A stretch of 64,000 bases of DNA from NCBI RefSeq assembly GCF_028693135.1, contig NZ_JAQUVZ010000007.1, positions 62,001-126,000 of the forward strand, given 5' to 3'. This DNA comes from Methanosarcina sp. Lineage in GTDB: Archaea; Halobacteriota; Methanosarcinia; Methanosarcinales; Methanosarcinaceae. A model generated the notes under the pieces. That model was not told the DNA's origin. It did no database searches and saw only the letters and a list, made by a program, of their open reading frames with translations. The translations under genes and the position numbers were made by a program. This document shows positions 24,072 through 32,204 of the stretch, in pieces. Numbering within the stretch: the stretch's first letter is position 1; each line of letters begins with the position of its first letter.

Positions 24072-26447
24072 TTGAAGAAAAAATCAGGGATGTGTAAAGG
24101 AATATCTGGTAGAAAATGGAGAGTAACCTGGATTTTATTAATTCTTGTTTTTTCAATAATTTCAGTATCAGCTACAGGAGCAGATAACAGCACAAAAAGC
24201 CACGCAAGTGATGTAGTAGATATCTCCGAACAAAACATAAATGCAAGTAACGTAGTAGATGTAACCTACCAAAACACAAATTCAAGTGACGTAGTAGATG
24301 ATCCGGAACAACACACAAATTCAAGTGACGTAGTAGATGATCCTAATCAAAAAACAGATTCAAGTGACGTAGTAGATGACTCAAAACAACACACAAATTC
24401 AAGTGACGTAGTAGATGATCCGGAACAAAACACAAATTCAGGTGCCGTAGTAGATGATCCGGAACAAAACACAAATTCAAGTGACGTAGTAGATGATCCG
24501 GAACAAAACACAAATTCAAGTGACGTAGTAGATGATCCGGAACAAAACACAAATTCAGGTGCCGTAGTAGATGATCCGGAACAAAACACAGATGCTAGTA
24601 ACGGAGCAGATGATCAGAAGCCAAACACAAATTCAAGTGACGTAGTAGATGATCCGGAACAAAACACAGATGCTAGTAACGTAGTAGATGATCCGGAACA
24701 AAACACAAATTCAAGTGACGTAGTAGATGATCCGGAACAAAACACAGATGCTAGTACCGGAGCAGATGATCAGAAGCCAAACACAAATTCAAGTGACGTA
24801 GTAGATGACCAGAACCAAAACACAAATTCAAGTTCTAGAGTAGATGATCAGAAGCCAAACACAGATGCAAGTAATGTAGTAGATGATCCGGAACAAAAAA
24901 CAGATGCAAGTAATGTAGTAGATGATCCGGAACAAAACACAAATTCAAGTGACGTAGTAGATGATCAGAAGCCAAACACAGATGCAAATTCCGGAGTAGA
25001 TTCTAAGCAAAAAACAGATGCATGTACCTGCGTAGATGATCCGGAACAAAAAACAGACGTATGTACCTGTGTAGATGATCAGGGTCAAAAAACAGATGCA
25101 AGTCCCGGAGTAAATTGTCCGGAAAGTTCCAAAGTTAACTCTGAACAAAAAACAGATGTAAGTAATGAAATAAGTATCGGGGCGAAAACTGAATCAAAAA
25201 CTGAAACATACAACGGCACAAAATCCCTCGAAAATGGGGAAGCGAATCCTGAAATAAAAGTATACAACTGGAATGACAGCGCAGGAAACGAGTCGGTAAT
25301 ACCTGAGATAAAATCAGAGGGTAGTAGCTGGAACAATCTGAAACTCATACAATCATATCCCTATTCTCTTCGTTCTTTTTATACTGTAAACGAGAGCGTG
25401 AAGATAATCTATAGAGGGCCTGAAACTCTCGGACAGCAGAAAATTGACATATATCTTGTCAAGGAAAAAAGCTCGAATTTTCCTGAAAATGCTATTTCAA
25501 ACGGCATAAACGAAAGCACGATTCCTCTTGAAGATGTCTTCAATAATAATACAGAATCTTACATCCAGATACCTGCGACTTTGAACAAATACGGAGACTT
25601 ATCTCCCCTGACTGTTGGTCCTCTTCCTGCTGGCAGTTACTGGGTCCTTATAACCCTCGCAGGAAACGAAACCAAAAAGCCTGAATCCGAAAAAGAGATT
25701 CTTTTAGCGAACTATTTCGAAGTTCTCAAATACGAACTGGTAGCCGGAGTTCCGTATACCCTCGAAGAAGGCGAAAGTTTTGAAGTCAATCTGAACCTGA
25801 AGAATGCACCTGCTCTGAAGAATTATACGTACTGGGCTGTACTGATAAGGGAAGATGCCTATACAACATCTGAAGGTACAAATCCAGGTTCGATGAATTC
25901 CGGAATCAGGCCTATTGTAAACGGAATCGATATTATCAGAAGTTTAGAAACCAGCTTGATAAAATCTGAGTCCGAAACCGGAAAAGGAGAACTTGAAAGC
26001 AATATCCAGGCCCTTATCGGAAAAGGCAACGGCATGATAAGTATAGGCGAAAAAAACCAGAGCACCCTTTCCCTAAAAAGCTTCGAACTTCCTCCCGGAG
26101 ACTACCTCCTCCTTGCAGGTGCCTATGAAAATGACGAGGGCCTTGCAGGTATAAACCAGAAAAAACTGAGAATCTCCGCCGAAAACTCATACGGGTCAGG
26201 CTTGAAAGCCAGCTCAGAAAATCAGATCTTCGGCAATATCTCTCCAAGAAAATACACAGTCTCTTCCTTGTTGGGAATTAACCCCCCTCTTGAAACTCCA
26301 GAAGTATTCATATCCAAAGATATCAAACCCTACATTCAGGCAAGAGCATCAGTAGAAGTCGTAAGAAATCCTCTCAAAATCCCCTCCTTCCTGCTAGGTT
26401 TTACAGGAACCCTGATCGGGCTTGCTATACTGAGGAAATATAGATAA
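24072..26447 (+). CDS. Repeat-rich surface protein
   Basis: A 791-residue exported protein. The TTG start at 24072 is preceded by GGGGTG. A signal peptide (about 15-37, ending SATGADN) is followed by about 23 copies of a 13-residue acidic repeat (consensus NSSDVVDDPEQNT, about residues 45-345), with late variants holding Cys pairs (CTC). A globular domain of about 360 residues follows (SWNNLKLIQSYPYSLRSFY, YIQIPATLNKYGDLSPLTVG, LPPGDYLLLAGAYENDEG), then a C-terminal membrane anchor (SFLLGFTGTLIGLAILRKYR). The likely role is a cell-envelope stalk or adhesin; DxDD-rich repeats could bind cations. Methanosarcina genomes hold several relatives with the same C-terminal domain. Confidence 0.8.
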   Translation: MKKKSGMCKGISGRKWRVTWILLILVFSIISVSATGADNSTKSHASDVVDISEQNINASNVVDVTYQNTNSSDVVDDPEQHTNSSDVVDDPNQKTDSSDVVDDSKQHTNSSDVVDDPEQNTNSGAVVDDPEQNTNSSDVVDDPEQNTNSSDVVDDPEQNTNSGAVVDDPEQNTDASNGADDQKPNTNSSDVVDDPEQNTDASNVVDDPEQNTNSSDVVDDPEQNTDASTGADDQKPNTNSSDVVDDQNQNTNSSSRVDDQKPNTDASNVVDDPEQKTDASNVVDDPEQNTNSSDVVDDQKPNTDANSGVDSKQKTDACTCVDDPEQKTDVCTCVDDQGQKTDASPGVNCPESSKVNSEQKTDVSNEISIGAKTESKTETYNGTKSLENGEANPEIKVYNWNDSAGNESVIPEIKSEGSSWNNLKLIQSYPYSLRSFYTVNESVKIIYRGPETLGQQKIDIYLVKEKSSNFPENAISNGINESTIPLEDVFNNNTESYIQIPATLNKYGDLSPLTVGPLPAGSYWVLITLAGNETKKPESEKEILLANYFEVLKYELVAGVPYTLEEGESFEVNLNLKNAPALKNYTYWAVLIREDAYTTSEGTNPGSMNSGIRPIVNGIDIIRSLETSLIKSESETGKGELESNIQALIGKGNGMISIGEKNQSTLSLKSFELPPGDYLLLAGAYENDEGLAGINQKKLRISAENSYGSGLKASSENQIFGNISPRKYTVSSLLGINPPLETPEVFISKDIKPYIQARASVEVVRNPLKIPSFLLGFTGTLIGLAILRKYR
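24202..25110 (+). repeat. 39-bp coding tandem repeat, about 23 copies
   Basis: In-frame array encoding the 13-residue repeat of the surface protein. Several adjacent units are nearly identical in DNA (24412-24590), while two higher-order variants (GAVVDDPEQNT, and NGADDQKPNT with TGADDQKPNT) recur at intervals, indicating unequal exchange of multi-unit blocks. Copy number is expected to vary between strains. Confidence 0.9.
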
Positions 26448-26469
26448 AACCGAAAAATCAAATCGCGGG

Positions 26470-26512
26470 CGGCCACCTCACCCCAATCAGGCCGTCCGAC
26501 AATTACTGATAG
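26470..26512 (+). pseudogene. Relic of a small secreted protein C-terminus
   Basis: Read in frame, this short stretch gives GGHLTPIRPSDNY then stop. It matches the C-terminus CGHPTLNRLFDNYYQ of the protein at 54158-54460, and the DNA similarity continues for about 45 bases. It is probably a 3' remnant of a second copy of that gene. It sits in the 140-bp spacer between the surface protein and nurA. Confidence 0.4.
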
Positions 26513-26558
26513 AGTTTTTTCCAGGCAATCTGCCGCCAATTCCCCTTTTCCACTCAAC

Positions 26559-26569
26559 AAATTTATATC
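26559..26569 (+). promoter_or_regulatory. TATA box of nurA-herA
   Basis: AAATTTATATC lies about 25-30 bases before the nurA ATG, with no RBS between, suggesting a leaderless mRNA. Confidence 0.5.
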
Positions 26570-26591
26570 ACTCCTAAAGTATCTTTTATCT

Positions 26592-27932
26592 ATGACCCTT
26601 GAGCCTGTGCATATGCATAAGATCTCGGAGCTTGCAGAGAGAATTGATCGTTCATTTGAGCTTGATGAGTCGAAAACGGCGTCAGACATTTATTCTCTGC
26701 TTGACGAATTGAAGATTGACGGGAAGGTAATCCTGAAGGCTGTGGGCAGGCTCTTTAGGGGGATTGTCAGGACCGAGCTGATGGCACAGGGCGATGACCC
26801 GTATCCGGTTACTTATGCCTGTGACAGCGGGAGCACAAACCCCAAGACCTATGATAGTGGGCTTTTTGTGGATTTTTGCCATTGCGGGCTGGGAGCAACA
26901 CCTACCGATCTTGATATCCAGAGGTGCCGGACAATTGTTTGTGCTGCTTATTCTTCTTCGCAGAAGATAGCAATGCGTGCAACTTCAGGCTGGGAAACTT
27001 TTGATGAAGGGCTTGGAAGGGCAAAGCTTGTTACAATTGCTCCGGACGAGTTGAAAAGAAAGGCTCCTGATATGGTGCATAGTTTTGCCATGTACCTGGC
27101 AGAATCCGAACACATGCTTTTCATGAAGGATCTGTTAGAACCGGAGAGCTTTTTCATAATGGACGGGCCTCTTTATCCAAAACAGCTCATGTACTGGATG
27201 GTGCTGGACGACGAGGAAGTGCAAATCCGGCAGAATAATGACGCCCGAAAAATCCTCCAGAATTACATTGATATTATGGATCATTTTCTGGAAAAGCAGA
27301 AACCTGTGATAGGATTTGTAAAAAATCCGATTGATAAGCAGATCATGGACGGGGTCCGGAAGAAAAGGGAAGGTTTTGACCTGCCCTGGATGCTTGATGC
27401 TCAGTTTTTCCGAAACCTTCTCTCCCCGAACAAAGTTGATGGCACATCCGGGCAGGGACAGGATGGACGGAATTCGATAAATAACGGGAAAAACGGTAAG
27501 TATAATGGTTCCAGAAATACTTACATTACTTACACCAGCTGGTTTTTACAGCCCAACAGGTTTTACGAGAAGCTGCTCAACGGGACTTCCCCTCTTGCAG
27601 CCGGGGATGCGCTCTCGCAAAAGCTCAGGCATAAGTTTTCGCCTGAGGATTATGCCCTCTGTTTTTTCATGCTTTACGTGCCTTCCACAGATGTGGTTTT
27701 TAAGGTTGAAGCTCCTTATGGGCTTATTAAGGATGATTCCCTGCGCATGCAAATTACCAAAAAAGTGCTCTTTGACCTTTCTCTGAATGGGTTTCCCCTT
27801 ACCCTCACAAAGGCAGACCACCTCGCAAAAATCAGGGCAGTGGAGAGGCAGGAAATCGATAAATTCTTTGAAAATATGAGTCCTGATACCTCTTATAATG
27901 ACACTCGGTGGGGTAATATCAATGAAATATGA
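26592..27932 (+). CDS. nurA: DNA double-strand break repair nuclease NurA
   Basis: A 446-residue NurA-domain nuclease. It acts with the HerA translocase in 5'-end resection during archaeal double-strand break repair. The metal-binding N-terminal Asp is visible in TYACDSGSTNPKTYDSG (D78), a later Asp in FFIMDGPLYPKQL, and C-terminal conserved residues in VKAPYG-like text (VFKVEAPYG) and PLTLTKADHLAKI. A Gly/Asn-rich linker (about residues 285-310) is longer than usual. herA starts inside its last codons, so the two are translationally coupled. mre11/rad50, often linked, are not in the window. Confidence 0.88.
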   Translation: MTLEPVHMHKISELAERIDRSFELDESKTASDIYSLLDELKIDGKVILKAVGRLFRGIVRTELMAQGDDPYPVTYACDSGSTNPKTYDSGLFVDFCHCGLGATPTDLDIQRCRTIVCAAYSSSQKIAMRATSGWETFDEGLGRAKLVTIAPDELKRKAPDMVHSFAMYLAESEHMLFMKDLLEPESFFIMDGPLYPKQLMYWMVLDDEEVQIRQNNDARKILQNYIDIMDHFLEKQKPVIGFVKNPIDKQIMDGVRKKREGFDLPWMLDAQFFRNLLSPNKVDGTSGQGQDGRNSINNGKNGKYNGSRNTYITYTSWFLQPNRFYEKLLNGTSPLAAGDALSQKLRHKFSPEDYALCFFMLYVPSTDVVFKVEAPYGLIKDDSLRMQITKKVLFDLSLNGFPLTLTKADHLAKIRAVERQEIDKFFENMSPDTSYNDTRWGNINEI

Positions 27933-30009
27933 AGATTCCGATATTCTGGCTTTTATTTCCAAAAAGTCAAAACCGACTTCTGCTCCTGAAAAGGATGCAG
28001 GATCATACGAAAATACAGGACCAAAGGAAAGTCCCGAGAATGAGGCGAAGGGTCCCGAGGCGAAGGTTCCGGAAACGAAATACCTGGAAAAGGATCTGCT
28101 TACGGAAGCCTCCGGACAGGACTCGCTGCCGGATTTTGAAACATTTCCTGTTTCCTCATCTGAAGTTCCAATGGAAGCCGATCTACAGGACTCTTTTAAT
28201 GGTGGTTCAAATACAGGTTCTACCATAGGCTCAACTACAGCCCCCCACACTCTTTCCGAAAAAGATGAACTTCCCTTTGAAGCATTTGACGGCTATGATT
28301 TCGAAACCAGCAGAGTTACTCCCTCTCTGGATGAAGCTTTCGGGATTGTCACAACTGGCATAGAACCTCTGGAAATAACCCACTCGGGAGCTACAATTAC
28401 AGGATATATTTCTTCTGCCCGCAGGAGCGAGATAAGGCTCGGGACATATGTTGTCGTGCCTTATGAGGGCGGAGAAAAGCTCTTTGCAAGGGTCGGAAAA
28501 CTTCAGTACAGGCAGGAGTTTGCAGTAGATGATGCAACTGAAATCCACTCAAGACGCATGCTGAATGCCCGGGCAAGCCCTATGAATGAGGCAGATTATA
28601 AGTTCCTTGCCTGCCTTGACCCCCTTTGCATCCTGTACCGGAAAAAAGCAGATAGTGCGCTCACGCGCAGGATGGCAGACAGAATTCCCCGCCCGAACAC
28701 TCCTATACTGCCTGTTACGGACCGGCTTGAAGTCCAGACAGGGCTGAACATTCCGGAAGAGGGGGTTTTCCTGGGGCACCTCAGTGTTGGGGGAGAACTT
28801 GTAAAGACTCACTCAGAGCCCGAAACAGTTGCTTATTACCTGAGAAACGACTATTTTCTGGGCGACCCCCTCATTTTCAGGCATATGCTTATCTGCGGGA
28901 GCACGGGAACAGGAAAGACGTTTCTATCGAAAAACATCCTCCGCCAGTTCATGACTGAAACCAACAGGTATCGACTGCGGAATTCTCCCGGCAAAGCCCA
29001 GAAAAACCCCTGCCTGGTAATCATGGACCCTCAGGATGAATATTCTCAGCTTTTCGAGGATAACGAAACCCTGGCCGAAGAGGACAAATTCAGGTTTGAG
29101 TCCGAAAATGTCACTTACGGCAGGGTTCAGTCCACAAAGGCTTTTGTGGCAAAGGTCGACGGGCAGAGATATCCCGGGGATAAGTCAAGGGCAGAACAGA
29201 TCGAGTTTACAATTCCTTTTTCCCTTGTGAAGCACAACTCCTGGCTGATATCGGCAACCGGGATGTCCGAACTTCAGTACATAGGGCTTGAAGTGCTCCT
29301 GGGGGACTTTTTCAAATCAAGCGTTCCCCATACATACCTGAACTTCATTAACCATGTTGAAAATGAAGGTACTCGTTCCTACTATGTTGACAGCGGAAAA
29401 CTGCATGAGGCTTCTTATGATGGAATTGTAAGGAGAGTAAGTAGTCGGTTTTTCCCGAAGGTTTTTGACCAGGATGCAACTCCCATTACCGAAATCCTTG
29501 ATAAAATTTTCAAGCCTGGGCAGATTTCGGTTTTCCCAACCGAGTACATAAGTTCTCCCAGAATCAGGGACCTCATAGTGCTCACAATCATGAACCTGAT
29601 TGTTGACAACAAGCTCAATACTACAGGGATTGATGCCATCAAAGAAACTCCAATTATTCTGGCGCTGGATGAAGCTCACCGCTATCTTTCCCATGCTAAC
29701 GGGGAACATGCCCGCCTTATCATCTCCCGTTTCGCAGATGCAGCTCGCCAGGGAAGAAAAGAAGCGTTGGGGCTCTTTTTGATCACGCAGGACCCTCAGG
29801 ATATCGATGACACTGTTTTCAAGCAGGTTAACACAAAGCTGATCCTTAACCTCAATAATGATGCTGCAATCTCAGCCTTAAAAGTCCCCAAAGAGTACGA
29901 ACGCAGGATTCCCTATCTCAAAAAAGGGCAGATGATAATCCACAGCCCTGACAACAGTGATATTGTGGAAATCCTCGGGCTTTCAAGCTGCGTTGTAAGG
30001 CACCGCTAA
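27922..30009 (+). CDS. herA: HerA-family DNA translocase/ATPase
   Basis: A 695-residue HerA/FtsK-superfamily hexameric ATPase. The ATG at 27922 (GGTGGGG upstream) overlaps nurA by 11 bp; an earlier ATG at 27898 is rejected because it lies deeper in nurA. Residues about 10-120 are a low-complexity Glu/Pro/Ser-rich stretch absent from typical HerA. A HAS-barrel (GATITGYISSARRSEIRLGTYVVV) follows, then Walker A CGSTGTGKT (about 325-333), DPQDEYSQLFEDN, Walker B ILALDEAHRYL and an arginine-finger region (SRFADAARQGRKEALG). Together with NurA it pumps DNA into the nuclease for end resection. Confidence 0.9.
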   Translation: MKYEDSDILAFISKKSKPTSAPEKDAGSYENTGPKESPENEAKGPEAKVPETKYLEKDLLTEASGQDSLPDFETFPVSSSEVPMEADLQDSFNGGSNTGSTIGSTTAPHTLSEKDELPFEAFDGYDFETSRVTPSLDEAFGIVTTGIEPLEITHSGATITGYISSARRSEIRLGTYVVVPYEGGEKLFARVGKLQYRQEFAVDDATEIHSRRMLNARASPMNEADYKFLACLDPLCILYRKKADSALTRRMADRIPRPNTPILPVTDRLEVQTGLNIPEEGVFLGHLSVGGELVKTHSEPETVAYYLRNDYFLGDPLIFRHMLICGSTGTGKTFLSKNILRQFMTETNRYRLRNSPGKAQKNPCLVIMDPQDEYSQLFEDNETLAEEDKFRFESENVTYGRVQSTKAFVAKVDGQRYPGDKSRAEQIEFTIPFSLVKHNSWLISATGMSELQYIGLEVLLGDFFKSSVPHTYLNFINHVENEGTRSYYVDSGKLHEASYDGIVRRVSSRFFPKVFDQDATPITEILDKIFKPGQISVFPTEYISSPRIRDLIVLTIMNLIVDNKLNTTGIDAIKETPIILALDEAHRYLSHANGEHARLIISRFADAARQGRKEALGLFLITQDPQDIDDTVFKQVNTKLILNLNNDAAISALKVPKEYERRIPYLKKGQMIIHSPDNSDIVEILGLSSCVVRHR

Positions 30010-30059
30010 GAGAATATATACCACAAAAAAGGAAATTCAAAAATGTTTAAAACCTGATC

Positions 30060-30165
30060 CTGAAAGGGAATCTCCGCACATGCCCTTACTGGACAGGCAT
30101 GTACTTTTTTCTCTCTGCCGGGCAATTTTTATTCCCGGCATTTCCTTTCAGGTCTTGTCTTCTTC
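30060..30165. terminator. Two hairpins after herA
   Basis: CATGCC(N10)GGCATG followed by a T run, and TGCCGGG(N9-10)CCCGGCA with a T-rich loop, lie between convergent genes herA and the 142-aa gene. They could terminate transcription from either side. Confidence 0.4.
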
Positions 30166-30188
30166 AGGTCTATCTTTTTTTTGCCGTT

Positions 30189-30617
30189 TCAGAGTTTTTC
30201 GAAAAGAATCATGTTATCCAGAACAGCCTGGATATTCCAGTATACATAAGTTCTATAGGCTTCGTTGTTGACGATGTCGTAAATTGCCATGCCTCCAACA
30301 TTCCAGGAAACGCTTTTGATAAGCTCACTCTCTTGCAGTTTGTCTACGAACGCTTTGAGTTTGCTGAAGTCATTGATACTTTCTCTCCAGTCCGCAGCCC
30401 TCAGTCCACTGTCCCTGTCCGCGTTTGCCATCTCCAGCTTCTGCAGGGCAAATGCATATATCTCGATCAGGTCGATGTTTGCAGGCGAGACGTTCTTGAC
30501 AATCGGAGCTCCTTCTCGCATACTTTCTTTCAGCCTTTCCGTAAATGCAAAGATGTCGTCGGATGTCAGGGTTTTTTCGGCTATCTTTCCTTTTAATGTT
30601 TCAAGAGTCTGTTTCAT
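30189..30617 (-). CDS. 142-aa helical protein of unknown function
   Basis: A soluble, mostly helical protein (MKQTLETLKGKIAEKTLTSDD start, EIYAFALQKLEMANADRDSG, IYDIVNNEAYRTYVYWNIQ near the end). No catalytic motif or known family is recognised. AGGGG about eight bases upstream supports the ATG at 30617. It is monocistronic, converging on herA. Confidence 0.65.
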   Translation of the reverse strand: MKQTLETLKGKIAEKTLTSDDIFAFTERLKESMREGAPIVKNVSPANIDLIEIYAFALQKLEMANADRDSGLRAADWRESINDFSKLKAFVDKLQESELIKSVSWNVGGMAIYDIVNNEAYRTYVYWNIQAVLDNMILFEKL

Positions 30618-30710
30618 AATATTTTACCCCTACATAAAATGGCTCACATAGTCTAATTTTTATGGGTGAGTTCCAGGGAGTAGTTTATTCACACCTAAAA
30701 TAAGTAATAA

Positions 30711-30774
30711 GTTTTCTATATTAAAATGATTCTAAATCAGTTTTTTTCTATATTAAAATGATTCTAAATCAGTT
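30711..30774. repeat. Direct duplication of about 31 bp
   Basis: TTTTCTATATTAAAATGATT... occurs twice in tandem in the 390-bp AT-rich spacer between the 142-aa gene and tRNA-Pro. A weaker third copy of the flanking TTATTCAC-CACCTAAAA text lies on each side. No gene is visible here. Confidence 0.7.
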
Positions 30775-31004
30775 CGTTCTGCGGAGTTATTCACTCACAC
30801 CTAAAACAGGATTATCTGTTTTCTGCCTTAAAATTACCCGTCATTTATAAAGATATTACTTAAAAATTAATATTTTTTTATTGTAATTATTAAAAATAAT
30901 ATCTTTTACGCTGTAAACCGAAGTAATAAAACTATTAAACAGTCATTTCCTGTTCAGGATTTTATCTAAAAGATGAAAACTTTTATAAAAAAGATAAAAA
31001 ATGA

Positions 31005-31079
31005 TGGGATAGCGCGGATTTGAACCGCGGTCCAAGCGTCCCAAACGCTCGAGGATGGACCAAGCTACCCTACTATCCC
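31005..31079 (-). tRNA. tRNA-Pro (TGG anticodon)
   Basis: Minus-strand cloverleaf: acceptor arms GGGATAG and CTATCCC, anticodon stem-loop GAGCG-TTTGGGA-CGCTT giving anticodon TGG, T-arm CGCGG-TTCAAAT-CCGCG. The discriminator is A and CCA is not encoded. No intron is seen. Confidence 0.95.
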
Positions 31080-31149
31080 AAGGGTACTTCCTCTCAAATG
31101 CGATTCTCCTTTATATAGCTTTCGTTAGAACATGCACCTGTACTCTGAC

Positions 31150-31197
31150 TTTACTTGTGACAGGCAGAAAGCTCCAAGGCTTCAGCGTGGGGTAGTT
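31150..31197 (+). mobile_element. IS200/IS605 right-end relic
   Basis: GGCAGAAAGCTCCAAGGCTTCAGCGTGGGGTAGTTCAC is a short hairpin followed by the GTAGTTCAC end seen at 1480-1755. A near copy lacking that terminus lies at 44897-44929. It sits between tRNA-Pro and ubiX. Confidence 0.55.
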
Positions 31198-31254
31198 CAC
31201 TTACTCCAATTCTGGACTTTGTGCTGGGATCCTCCTGATCCTCAGCCTTTTTTC

Positions 31255-31806
31255 TCACTCCCAACGCTGGTAGATGTCGTTTTCTACTCCTAAAAGGTCA
31301 AGCGCCCTGCCAGCCATGGTGTCTATGAGGTCATCCAGGGTTTTCGGTCTGGAATAGAAGCCCGGACATGCCGGGAGAATGCTTGCCCCTGCTTTTTTAG
31401 CCTTCAGCATGTTCTCGAGGTGTATGAGATTAAGAGGGGTTTCGCGAGTCATCAGGATAAGTTTCCTCTCCTCTTTCAGGCAGACATCTGCAGCCCTTGT
31501 AAGAAGGGTGTCAGATATCCCATTTGCAACTGCCCCGAGAGTTTTCATACTACAGGGAGCAATAATCATTCCCGCTGTCCTGTAAGAGCCGCTGGCTATA
31601 GGCGCTGAAAAGTCTTTCTGGGAATAATTCCAGGTTGCAAGTTTTTCCACTTCAATGGGTAAGTAATCAGTTTCGATCTCGATTATCTGTTTTGCAGCTT
31701 CGGTCAGTACAAGGTGAGTCTTAATCCCGGTTTTCGCCAGTACTTCAAGAAGGCGGATCCCATACTGTACCCCTGAAGCCCCGCTGATTCCTACAATTAC
31801 TTCCAT
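31255..31806 (-). CDS. ubiX: Flavin prenyltransferase UbiX
   Basis: A 183-residue UbiX/Pad1 protein that joins dimethylallyl phosphate to FMN to make prenylated FMN, the cofactor of UbiD decarboxylases. The flavin motif VGISGASGVQYGIRLLE is at the N-terminus; IIAPCSMKTLGAVANGISDTLLTRAADV and LMTRETPLNLIHLENM are hallmark segments. It overlaps the upstream LpdD-like gene by one base (TAATG). No ubiD lies in the window, so the client enzyme is elsewhere. Confidence 0.95.
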   Translation of the reverse strand: MEVIVGISGASGVQYGIRLLEVLAKTGIKTHLVLTEAAKQIIEIETDYLPIEVEKLATWNYSQKDFSAPIASGSYRTAGMIIAPCSMKTLGAVANGISDTLLTRAADVCLKEERKLILMTRETPLNLIHLENMLKAKKAGASILPACPGFYSRPKTLDDLIDTMAGRALDLLGVENDIYQRWE

Positions 31807-32186
31807 TATTCGCTTCTCCTTGCTGTCATGTCACTTTTTTCGCAGGAGGCAATGAAGCTTCCAACCATCTCCTCTGCGGCTGAGACTATTTCCCCTATCT
31901 CTTCCTGGCTGATATTGTCCACATGGATTCCGGCAACAAATACCGATGTCTTTCCTGTTGCCTTGCTTATCCGCCGTGCGCTGTCCAGGGCAAGTTGCTC
32001 TTCCCTGTGTCCGGGCAGGGTGATCACAGAAGAGCTTGCTCTCCTGCTTTTTTCATCAAATAGCCCGACTGCAACTGCACCTGCATGCTCTTTTCCGCCG
32101 GTAAGGGTCAGCAGGTAGTCTTCTCCGAGCTTTTTTGCTTCGAGTACGATTTCTACACTGCCGACTTTCCTTGTGGTTTTAAACAA
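31806..32186 (-). CDS. LpdD-like prenylated-FMN chaperone domain protein
   Basis: A 126-residue protein resembling the small LpdD-type proteins linked to UbiD-type decarboxylases: GKEHAGAVAVGLFDEKS, SSVITLPGHREEQLALDSARRIS and VFVAGIHVDNISQEEIGEIV. Members are proposed to help deliver or mature prenylated FMN. The stop overlaps the ubiX start by one base, so the pair is co-translated, which supports the assignment. Recognition rests on remembered family motifs and could be confused with another small archaeal DUF. Confidence 0.6.
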   Translation of the reverse strand: MFKTTRKVGSVEIVLEAKKLGEDYLLTLTGGKEHAGAVAVGLFDEKSRRASSSVITLPGHREEQLALDSARRISKATGKTSVFVAGIHVDNISQEEIGEIVSAAEEMVGSFIASCEKSDMTARRSE

Positions 32187-32204
32187 AAGTTTTACTCCTG
32201 TATT

